Both the position numbers and the translations under genes were made by a program. Of a DNA stretch of 64,000 nucleotides, positions 1-9,135 are shown piece by piece. Source of the DNA: Actinacidiphila acidipaludis (lineage in GTDB: Bacteria; Actinomycetota; Actinomycetes; Streptomycetales; Streptomycetaceae); the NCBI RefSeq assembly GCF_019890725.1, contig NZ_JAINZZ010000005.1, positions 186,001 to 250,000 on the forward strand. The letters are read 5' to 3'. The notes beneath the pieces were generated by a model. It searched no databases, was not told the DNA's origin, and saw only the letters and a list, made by a program, of their open reading frames with translations. Every line of letters starts with the position of its first letter. Position 1 is the first letter of the stretch.

Positions 1-1
1 C

Positions 2-463
2 GCCGTTCGTACACCGGTCGCCTCCCAGGACTGGGACGGCGCGGTCATCGCCGTCGACCCGGCCGGCCAGTACGTGCAATGCCAGACCAAGGGCGAGCGG
101 GGCAGCAGCCAGGACCACCCGCCGACATTCATCAACGACCGCCTGTGGGGCACCGGTCACGTCGTGGAGTACTTCGACTCCGTCGGCCAGCCGGCCGGCC
201 AGGGGCACTACCTCTCGCTCGGCGCCGGGCACTATACCTCGCAGGTCGCCAAGATCACCGTCAGCTACGGCGAGGACCCGAAGCAGTACCCGGCGGTCAT
301 GGCCGGGGGCGCGTTCTTCGCAACGGCGGCCTTCTCCACCGGGTCGCCCACCCCGCAGTTCTTCTCCGCGATGTCGACCCCGTACGTCCACGCCTACAAC
401 GCAGCCGGCAAGGAGATCTACAACCAGAAGAAGGACCCGCAGTTCACCGGCGACTCCCGGTAG
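2..463 (+). CDS. Hypothetical protein, 5' end outside the window
   Basis: This is the C-terminal part of a protein whose start lies before the window. The frame is open from base 2 and ends at a TAG at 461-463, giving about 153 residues. An internal ATG at 74 exists, but the frame upstream of it has the same coding character, so the gene is read as truncated. The visible sequence is rich in Gly, Tyr, Ser and Thr with short beta-strand-like stretches (for example HYLSLGAGHY) and has no membrane segment, as in many streptomycete exported proteins. I do not recognise a domain. A strong inverted repeat follows the stop. Export is an inference from composition only. Confidence 0.6.
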   Translation, partial: AVRTPVASQDWDGAVIAVDPAGQYVQCQTKGERGSSQDHPPTFINDRLWGTGHVVEYFDSVGQPAGQGHYLSLGAGHYTSQVAKITVSYGEDPKQYPAVMAGGAFFATAAFSTGSPTPQFFSAMSTPYVHAYNAAGKEIYNQKKDPQFTGDSR

Positions 464-481
464 AGCGGCCCGGAGCGCGCC

Positions 482-513
482 GTCGCTGCCGACCCGGCCC
501 GGTCGGCAGCGAC
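482..513. terminator. Stem-loop terminator between convergent genes
   Basis: A perfect 12-base inverted repeat, GTCGCTGCCGAC (482-493) and GTCGGCAGCGAC (502-513), surrounds an 8-base loop. It lies 18 bases after the stop of the preceding plus-strand gene and before the end of the convergent methyltransferase. There is no U tract, which is common for actinomycete terminators, and it could serve both strands. Confidence 0.7.
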
Positions 514-560
514 AGCGACCTGTTTGGAGATCGCGGGTTGGGATGCGGTTCGCTCGGCGA

Positions 561-1187
561 TCAAGGGGCACTTAACTCCCCCGGCCGATCCGTGCGGCGG
601 ACGGCGACGAGCGTGCTCAGGTCTCCGGCGAGGGGGAGATCCACCGTCCGCAGGGCGGGATGGTTCAGCCAGTGCAGGCGGGCGGTGTCGGGGCGGCCCT
701 CATAGGCGGGCGGCCACGTCCGCGAGGGAGTGAAGTCGTCGATGACCAGCACCCCGCCCGGAATCAGGAGCCGTTCGGGATCGGCTGCGCCGCCTCCTTT
801 CGCCTGGCCGCCGCCGTCGAGCACGAGCAGGTCGTACGGTCCGTGGGCGGAGATCTCCGTCCAGTCCGCGCACATCACGTGTACCCGGGGCACGTCGCGG
901 AAGACGTGGGCGGCTGCGCCGGCCCGCGCCGGGTCCCGCTCCACGCTGAACAACTCCACTTCCGGTGCCGCCCCACTGGCCAGCCAGGCAAGGCCCACCC
1001 CGCATCCGGTGCCGGTCTCACCGATGCGTCGCCGGGCGCCACCGGCGAGGGCCTGAAGCAACCTGCCCTGCTCGGGGCGGCAGGAATGACCGAATGCGTG
1101 ACGCTGAGCCGACGCCAGGGCCCGCTCGACAAGCGGAGGCATGAACCCACCGTGCAGGCCGTGGGCAGCGGTGCCGTTCATCGACAT
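561..1187 (-). CDS. Class I SAM-dependent methyltransferase (O-methyltransferase-like)
   Basis: A 208-residue Rossmann-fold methyltransferase. The SAM-binding glycine motif GETGTGCGVG is at residues 57-66, the acidic end of strand beta-2 (SVERD) follows at about 81-85, and LLVLDGG at about 120-126 is the post-strand-4 position typical of catechol O-methyltransferase-like proteins. LIPGGVLVIDDF near residue 148 matches motif III of that group. The reading frame extends upstream to 1253, but that would overlap the divergent hydrolase start. The ATG at 1187 (or the one two codons later) puts the conserved region at the normal distance from the N-terminus. The substrate is unknown. Confidence 0.75.
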   Translation of the reverse strand: MSMNGTAAHGLHGGFMPPLVERALASAQRHAFGHSCRPEQGRLLQALAGGARRRIGETGTGCGVGLAWLASGAAPEVELFSVERDPARAGAAAHVFRDVPRVHVMCADWTEISAHGPYDLLVLDGGGQAKGGGAADPERLLIPGGVLVIDDFTPSRTWPPAYEGRPDTARLHWLNHPALRTVDLPLAGDLSTLVAVRRTDRPGELSAP

Positions 1188-1246
1188 GACCGCAAGTATG
1201 GAGGTACGCCGACCCCGTCTCACAGCTCCGAGCAAGGGGAAGCGAT

Positions 1247-2665
<1,419 letters not shown>

Positions 2666-2684
2666 AGACGATGGCTGAACGGCT

Positions 2685-4358
2685 TCACCTCCAGGCGCGG
2701 CCACCCTGGAACGTGGCCGGGGGCGTCGGTGCCGGGACGCGGCCCTCGGCCAGGACGTCGAAGCGCATTGTGGTGCCAGGCGGGTTGAGGGAGGGGGTGC
2801 GGCGGCGGGAGCGCCACAGCAGCGGGCGGCCGAGGGCGTCGCGGGCGAAGTGGTAGCGGCGTTCCAGGACGACGCCGATGGACGGCAGGGTGGCCGGCTC
2901 GATCTGGTGGACGACCTCGGTGGCGCCCTGGCGCACCCGCAGCAGTTCGGCGGTGGGCGCGGGCAGCAACTCCGGCCGGGTGCGCGACAGATCGGCCATC
3001 CTGCGCTGGACGAAACGACGCCGCGGAACGCCGTCGGTCCCCGGCACGTCGTCGATCTCGTACGGATGCCAGTACGCGGTCTGCCCGCGGCCCGGCACAT
3101 ACGTGAACCACTGGCGCTCACCGGGTTCGCCGCCCCGGTCGGCCAGCGCGAACGTCGGGTTGGCGGCCTCCTCGGCCGGGGTGCGGTCGGGGCTCGCGAG
3201 GGTGTGCCCGGCGACCTGCTGTTCAACGGCCCACAGAACGTCGCTGTACTCGTCCAGGCCGAGCAGGACGTGCTCGATGACCGGTCCTTCCAAGGGCGTG
3301 AGGGTGCGTAGCCAGACCACCAGCGAGTCGTCGTCGAGACCGGTGCTGCGGAACAGCGACCAGTCGTCGGGAGGGGCCAGCGGGTACGTGCGCCCGAACC
3401 CGTCAGTGACGGTGGGCTGGTGGACGGTGAGCAGGTGCCCGGCCTTGGCGGGGACGGGGAGGACGAACCAGTCGTCGCTGTGCGAGGCGATCAGGTCGAT
3501 CAGCAGGGCGGTGGCGAAGTGGCTGGTGTCGGGCGGGTATCCGCCGATGTCGACGGCCGCGTCCTCGATCTCCCACCAGCGGGGCAACGGCGCACCCGGG
3601 TACTGGAGCTGGGTCGGGTAGCAGGTGATCGCCTGGGACACCGTGTCGGCCGCGTCCGCGGCCGTGACGGAAGCCCCAGCGCCACCCGCGGGCGGGGCGG
3701 TCTCGGCGTCGGCGGCGAACCAGTCGACCTGGCCGCCCCGGTGGCGGTGCAGCCGCAACTGCCGGCCGACGGTCGGGTCGCCGACCGGAAATCCGGCTTC
3801 GTGGACCAGTTCGTCGCTCTGCCAGTGGTCCGCGGGCCGGGCGGCGGGGATGCCGAGCCCGGAGAAGTCGGCGTCGGTGAGGCCGAGTTGCGCACGGTCG
3901 CGCCAGAGGGCCCAGCCGTCGAAGCCGCCCGCGAGACGGCCGTACGGCGGGGGGAGCCTGCGGCCGTAGTCGGCGTACGGGGGCGGCGGACCGGCCAGCC
4001 GGTACTCGGTGCCGACGCCGGCGAGGATCGCCGCGGCCCGCGCGGCGAGCACCGCGCCCACGCGGATGCGGCGGCCGACCGTCCACCACTCGTCGGGTTC
4101 GGCCTCCACGATGGCCTCGGCCGGGACCACCGTCGGGTCGCGGTCGGGGCTGCCGGGGTCGGGCCGGATCGGCGTGTGGACGGCCGTCAGGTCCACCGCC
4201 ACGGGGGTACTGGCGTTCTCCCCCTGGTGCTCGCCGAGTTGCCACTGCCGGGCGAGGAACCAGAGCGGGTCGTGCAGCGTCGCGGCGAAGCCGGCGGCGA
4301 ACGTCCGCGCTCGCGGGTCCGGTTCCAGGCGCCGGTAGGCGTCGAAGCGCTGGGTCAT
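2685..4358 (-). CDS. Uncharacterised 557-residue protein, last gene of the giant-protein operon
   Basis: The ATG at 4358 has an AGAGGAA site just upstream and begins MTQRFDAYRRL; the frame is open further upstream, but that segment is a Pro/Ser/Arg-rich shadow of the preceding gene. Residues 28-47 carry a Trp-rich motif, LHDPLWFLARQWQLGEHQGE. A second block, WWEIEDAAVDIGGY followed by DDWFVLPVP, lies in the middle. From memory only, I associate both blocks with conserved hypothetical proteins in diverse bacteria that occur beside large partner genes. There is no signal peptide, membrane segment or recognisable catalytic motif. It follows the 1563-residue gene by 85 bases on the same strand and is probably co-transcribed. 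The function is unknown. Confidence 0.75.
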   Translation of the reverse strand: MTQRFDAYRRLEPDPRARTFAAGFAATLHDPLWFLARQWQLGEHQGENASTPVAVDLTAVHTPIRPDPGSPDRDPTVVPAEAIVEAEPDEWWTVGRRIRVGAVLAARAAAILAGVGTEYRLAGPPPPYADYGRRLPPPYGRLAGGFDGWALWRDRAQLGLTDADFSGLGIPAARPADHWQSDELVHEAGFPVGDPTVGRQLRLHRHRGGQVDWFAADAETAPPAGGAGASVTAADAADTVSQAITCYPTQLQYPGAPLPRWWEIEDAAVDIGGYPPDTSHFATALLIDLIASHSDDWFVLPVPAKAGHLLTVHQPTVTDGFGRTYPLAPPDDWSLFRSTGLDDDSLVVWLRTLTPLEGPVIEHVLLGLDEYSDVLWAVEQQVAGHTLASPDRTPAEEAANPTFALADRGGEPGERQWFTYVPGRGQTAYWHPYEIDDVPGTDGVPRRRFVQRRMADLSRTRPELLPAPTAELLRVRQGATEVVHQIEPATLPSIGVVLERRYHFARDALGRPLLWRSRRRTPSLNPPGTTMRFDVLAEGRVPAPTPPATFQGGRAWR

Positions 4359-4443
4359 GGGCCGTTCCTCTCGGTCGGCGGAGTGCGGCGGGAAGGGGAC
4401 AGGGAGGGGACAGGAAGGGACAGGAAAGGAGCGGTGCGCGGGT

Positions 4444-7400
4444 CTAGGCGGGGAACGAGATGCCGGTGTCGAGCGGGACGGCGGTACCGCCGGTGGCCGA
4501 GAGGGTGATCGTGGGGACGACCGCCAGGTGGGCGCCGAGCGTGTCGGGTTCGACGGCCCGGGCGTGCGCCGCCTCCCGTGTCCCGGCGAGTGCGTCGACG
4601 AGCTCCGGGGTGTCCAGGGCGGCGCCGTACCCGCTGCCGAGATCGGCCGGGACGGCCAGCAGGATGGCCTGCGGAGCACGGGCGGCGGGCCCGTTGAAGC
4701 CGAAGGCCGCGGTGGTGACCTGGTCCGGGTCGGGCGCGGTGTCGCTCCAGGCGTCGATCAGCGCGGCGGCGACCCGTTGGCCGGCCTGCCAGCCGGGCGT
4801 CGCGGCGGTGTAGGCGGCGACGAAGCGCGGCATGGGCAGGCGTTGCCGGCCCGGCTGCCGGCGAAGGTCCCGGAGGCCGGCCAGCGCGGCGGTCTGCCAG
4901 GGGTCGGCCGGCGCGCTGCTCCAGGCGGTGAACCCGGGGAACCCGGGTGACTCGGGTGGCTCGGCTGACTCGGGGAGCGCGGCCTCGGGACTGCCGGTTT
5001 CGGGTCCGCGGACCGCGGCGGCCAGTTGGAGGGCTTCGACGGCGGCCAGCCGCGGGCGCACCGAGGCGACCACGGTGAGCCACTCGGTGTCCAGGCCAGG
5101 TTCGGGAGCCGCGGTGTTCAGGCCCGCGATCCGTGCGAGGACCGCCGCGTCGATCCCGGTGAGGACGGCCAACCGTCCGCCGGGGGCGGCGAGTTCGGCG
5201 ATCGCCTGGCCCAGGGGCTGGCCCGTGTCCGGCGGCGGGACGGCCGCGAGGCGGGCGCGCAGCGCCTCCTCGGCCCGCTGGGCCAGGGCGGCGGCCTGCG
5301 GCTCGGGCCCGACGGCACCTGGTGTACTGGCCAGCAACCTGAGCAGGGCCCGCGGATCGTCGTCGGCGGCGACCGGGATGACGCCCCAGCGCAGTGCCCG
5401 GAACAGTGCCTGGCGCAGCTGCTGGGGGTCGGCGGCCGTCCTGGCCGCGGCGAGTTCGTCGATCATCCGCTGTGCGCTGCCGCGCAGGGTGGCGTAGCGG
5501 GTGCGGAGTTCGGCGAGGATCTGCTCGTCCAGGGTGCGGACCTCGTCGGCCTGTGCCGGCGTCAGCGTGGTGGGTGCCACGTCGCGCAGGAACAGCGGCG
5601 TGCCGCCGAGCGCCTGCACGATGTCGCGGGCCAGGTCGTGGCGCCGGCTGCCGGTGCCGGTCAGCGGTGTGCCCGGGGATGCGCCGAGCGCGGCGCGGGC
5701 CAGGTCCGCCAGCAGGTCGGTGGAGAGCGACAGGGTGTCCGCGGGTTCCAGGCCGAGGCGGTCGAGCGTGACGGCCGTGCCGTCGGGCGCCTGCCAGGTC
5801 CAGTCCGCGGCCGCGCCGGCCAGCGCGGGCAGGGCTTCGGCCACCGAGGTGTCGGCGATGCGGGCCGGCGGGACGGCCGGATCGGGTCCGGTCGGGGCCG
5901 GGCGGTAGGGGATCACCGTCACGGCGGCCGTGGTGAACGCCTCGCCGGACAACGGGGTTTCGGTGAAGGCGAGCGTGGGCGGCGTGGCCAGTCCGGCGGC
6001 AGCGTCCATGGCGGCGCCGGCCCGGTCGGCCTGGCCGCTGACGACCTGGTGCACGGCCTCGGCGACGAGCAGGTCGCCGTAGGCGTCCAGCACCGGCTGC
6101 AGTTCTCCGAGCCGGTCCCGCTGGGCGGGTGTCACGATGACCGGCGGCGCGGACCCGAGCAGCCCGGCCAGCGCGTCGGGCCCGTGGCAGACCCGGCCCC
6201 GGTCGTATCGTCCGCTGGTCATCGGGTAGGTGCGCCGCAGGGTGTCGATCCGGCTGCCGGCCTCCTGCGCCACCGCCCCCTGCACGGTGCGGACGCCGAT
6301 GATCTGCTCGACGCGCCGGCCGAGAGCCTCGAAGACGTGGCTGCCCAGCCGCACTTCCTCAGCCAGTTCCGCCGCGAGGCGGACGCGCTGGGACTCCAGC
6401 CGGATCGACCACCGGTCGGAGGTGCCGGCGGTCTCGGCGCTCTCGGTGACGTACTTGTCCCGCAGGATCGCGGCGGTCAGCGCCTGCGGATGCGACGGCG
6501 CGTGCAGCAGCCCGCCCTCGGTGGGGCCGGGCCGGCCGAGCAGCGGACCGTCGAGCCAGCCGTAGACGCCGAGGCGGAAGCGGCTCTCGGGCTGCCCGCG
6601 CAGGTACTCCAGGCGCCGGGCGGCGATGCCGGTCAGCCAGGGGTCGAGCCGGTGGGCGGCGGTGTCCAGCGTTGCCCGGAGCGCCCGTTCGACGTCGGTG
6701 AGGATCCGCGGTCCGGGCGGTGTGCCGGTGCCGGACGGTGCTCCGGACCCGGCTGCGGGCTGAGCCTCGGCCGCCGCCTCGGCGATCGTCTTCCAGAGGT
6801 GGTTCACCCCTTCGAGAACCGACGCGCGGACGACGCCGGCCGGGTGGTCGTGCGAGGAGTTCGGGTCGTACTGGCTGCTCAGGGACTCCAGCACGGTCGG
6901 CTGGGTGTCGTCGCCGACCAGGGGCTCGCGGATCGGTTCCGCCGATCCCGCGTCGACCTGTGCGACGGCGGCCGCGCTCAGCGTCGCCGAGTGCAGCGCC
7001 AGGCGGACCAGCAGGCTGTCGGGCAGCACCTCGCGCCACTCCTCGTGGAGCCGGCGAGGCCATTGACCGTACTGCTCCACGTCGGTGAGCAGCCTGACGA
7101 GTCCGGCCTCGGGGGTCATCACCGGAACGGGGTTGCCGCTCGGGTCGGTGGTCACGCTGCCATCGGGGTTCTCGTAGTACCAGATGGGCCACGTGGTGGG
7201 GACGACCAGCGGGATCGCGAGACGCTCGACGCCGCCTCCGGTGACGAGCTGCCGGATGCCGGGCGGGTCGTCGGGGCCGCGCCCCAGCAGGTCGTACAGC
7301 GGGGTGAAGGTCGCGTGCACCCAGTCGTCGACGCGTTGCTGGTCCAGCGGCTGCATGCTGCCGTACAGCGCCGCCCACACCTCGACGGCCAGGAACGGGC

Positions 7401-9135
7401 GATGCGCGTAGCCGGCGGAAACGCCGTCGCGGGCGACGAGTTCGACGAGGCGCTCGGTGCTCGCGCCGACCGAGGTGCCGGAGTTGCGGGCGGCCGCCGC
7501 CCACAGCGCGCGCATCGGCAGCAGGGCCGAGCACAGCCGCCCCTCCTGGCCGGCGTCCGGGCCCTCGTCGGGGGCGGTCCCCCACTGGTCCAGCGCGGCC
7601 GTCGGCAGCAGTCCGTACGGCTGCGCGGCGATCCGCAGCGGCGGCAGCGGGCCTTCGGGGCGCAGATGACGGGTGGCCCACGCGCCGAGCACGTCCGCGT
7701 CCTCGACACAGCCCCACAGGTCGCGCATCGTGTGCCCCCACAGCGCGGGCCACAGGGCCCGGACCAGCGTCTGGTCGAGGTCCTCGGGCCCGGCGGCACG
7801 GGGCAGGGGCGGCAGGTCGGCGCCGTCCCCGGCGAGCGACCGGGTGAGGGCGTCCTCCTCGGGGAGCGGGTTGCCCAGGGCGCGCAGTCTGGCCTGGGCG
7901 ATGGGCAGCCAGGTTCCGGGGTCGTCGCCGAGCGGGGCGGCCTGCCGGCCGTCCACGGCGTTGGTGGGGGTGCCGAGCGCCAGGGTGGCGACCTCGCCGG
8001 CGTCGATCTGGGCCCGGAAGAGCGCCTCGGGGGCCTCGTCGCTGATTCCAATGAGGTAGAGCGTGCGCAGGTCGTCCGGGGAGCGGCCGGCGGGGAACGG
8101 GATCTCGACTCCGAGGCCGGCGTTCTTGGCGGCGGCCCAGTCGGCCCACCAGCGGGTGCGCTCGTCACCGCCGGCCGTGGCCTCGTGGCCGGCGGTCGGG
8201 CCGGCGCCGATCACGTCGAAGACCAGTGCGCCCGCGTCGGGCCGGGTGGACGTGGCGAGTTCGGGGGCGTCGTCGCCGAAGGCCCACCACACGTCGAGCC
8301 GGGCGGGCAGTCCGCCCACGCGGTTGGCGGCCGGCGGCGTGTCGGCGACGCGACTGGTGTCGATGGTGACCGTGCCGGTGGCAGCGGCGGTGGGTGGGCA
8401 GGCGGTGGTGAGCCAGGCCGCCCGGGCGGCGCCGACGTGCGAGCAGAGCGTCGCGAAGGCCTGGCGGCCGGCCGGCTTGTCGAGCCACTCGTCGAAGCCG
8501 AGGGCCTGTTCGGCCGGGGTGAGGGCGGCGGCGGTCTCCTGCCACATCGCGGCGAGCCGCGACGCTTCCGCCGGCTTGGGGACGGGGTCGTCGCGCAGGA
8601 TCGACGCTTCGTCCGGGACGATCCGCAGCCACAGCGTCCGGTCGTCCTCCGGCGGGATCATGGTCTCCAGCCGAACGGGGAGCAGGACCGCCACATCGCG
8701 TTCCAGGGAGGGGCGTCGGGGTGCGGGGACGGCGAGCCACAGGCCGTGCACGACGCCGGCGAGCTCGTCGAAGGCGTCGCCGCCCGCCACGGCCCGCAGG
8801 GTGGTGACGTCCGCCAGCCCGATCCGGCCGCCGGCTGCCGCTCTCTCACGTGCGGTGGTGACCAGTGCGGTGGCCGCCTGCGGGGTGAGCTGGGGTGCGC
8901 GGCCCAGGGCGGTCAGTGCCGGGTCGGCGGCGAGCAGGTCGAGGAGCTGGGAGCCGGAGACGACGTCGGGGCGCGCGAGGTGCGCGAGCAGCGCGAGGCA
9001 GCACGCGCGGTCGGTGACGTCGCGCGGGGCGGCCTCGGCCAGCCGCTCGGCCTCCGCGAGGGCCTGCTGCGCGGCGGGTCCGTTCGTGTGGATGGCCTGG
9101 TCCAGCAGTGCCTTGCGGCGCTCCGCGATCGTCAT
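4444..9135 (-). CDS. Uncharacterised giant protein (1563 residues) of the five-gene operon
   Basis: The ATG at 9135 overlaps the TGA of the upstream 898-residue gene (ATGA), so translation is probably coupled. The frame stays open upstream as far as 11397, but that part is an Arg/Pro-rich shadow. The protein is a long soluble chain rich in Ala, Leu and Asp. Residues 171-184 carry RIVPDEASILRDDP, and near residue 490 lies PLRIAAQPYGLLPTAAL, preceded by PALWGHTMRDLWG. I associate these blocks, from memory, with large conserved hypothetical proteins found next to relatives of the flanking genes. The second half is mostly helical in character, with many Ala/Leu/Glu-rich stretches. No signal peptide or transmembrane helix is evident. 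The function is unknown; a scaffold or structural role is speculation. Confidence 0.8.
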   Translation of the reverse strand: MTIAERRKALLDQAIHTNGPAAQQALAEAERLAEAAPRDVTDRACCLALLAHLARPDVVSGSQLLDLLAADPALTALGRAPQLTPQAATALVTTARERAAAGGRIGLADVTTLRAVAGGDAFDELAGVVHGLWLAVPAPRRPSLERDVAVLLPVRLETMIPPEDDRTLWLRIVPDEASILRDDPVPKPAEASRLAAMWQETAAALTPAEQALGFDEWLDKPAGRQAFATLCSHVGAARAAWLTTACPPTAAATGTVTIDTSRVADTPPAANRVGGLPARLDVWWAFGDDAPELATSTRPDAGALVFDVIGAGPTAGHEATAGGDERTRWWADWAAAKNAGLGVEIPFPAGRSPDDLRTLYLIGISDEAPEALFRAQIDAGEVATLALGTPTNAVDGRQAAPLGDDPGTWLPIAQARLRALGNPLPEEDALTRSLAGDGADLPPLPRAAGPEDLDQTLVRALWPALWGHTMRDLWGCVEDADVLGAWATRHLRPEGPLPPLRIAAQPYGLLPTAALDQWGTAPDEGPDAGQEGRLCSALLPMRALWAAAARNSGTSVGASTERLVELVARDGVSAGYAHRPFLAVEVWAALYGSMQPLDQQRVDDWVHATFTPLYDLLGRGPDDPPGIRQLVTGGGVERLAIPLVVPTTWPIWYYENPDGSVTTDPSGNPVPVMTPEAGLVRLLTDVEQYGQWPRRLHEEWREVLPDSLLVRLALHSATLSAAAVAQVDAGSAEPIREPLVGDDTQPTVLESLSSQYDPNSSHDHPAGVVRASVLEGVNHLWKTIAEAAAEAQPAAGSGAPSGTGTPPGPRILTDVERALRATLDTAAHRLDPWLTGIAARRLEYLRGQPESRFRLGVYGWLDGPLLGRPGPTEGGLLHAPSHPQALTAAILRDKYVTESAETAGTSDRWSIRLESQRVRLAAELAEEVRLGSHVFEALGRRVEQIIGVRTVQGAVAQEAGSRIDTLRRTYPMTSGRYDRGRVCHGPDALAGLLGSAPPVIVTPAQRDRLGELQPVLDAYGDLLVAEAVHQVVSGQADRAGAAMDAAAGLATPPTLAFTETPLSGEAFTTAAVTVIPYRPAPTGPDPAVPPARIADTSVAEALPALAGAAADWTWQAPDGTAVTLDRLGLEPADTLSLSTDLLADLARAALGASPGTPLTGTGSRRHDLARDIVQALGGTPLFLRDVAPTTLTPAQADEVRTLDEQILAELRTRYATLRGSAQRMIDELAAARTAADPQQLRQALFRALRWGVIPVAADDDPRALLRLLASTPGAVGPEPQAAALAQRAEEALRARLAAVPPPDTGQPLGQAIAELAAPGGRLAVLTGIDAAVLARIAGLNTAAPEPGLDTEWLTVVASVRPRLAAVEALQLAAAVRGPETGSPEAALPESAEPPESPGFPGFTAWSSAPADPWQTAALAGLRDLRRQPGRQRLPMPRFVAAYTAATPGWQAGQRVAAALIDAWSDTAPDPDQVTTAAFGFNGPAARAPQAILLAVPADLGSGYGAALDTPELVDALAGTREAAHARAVEPDTLGAHLAVVPTITLSATGGTAVPLDTGISFPA

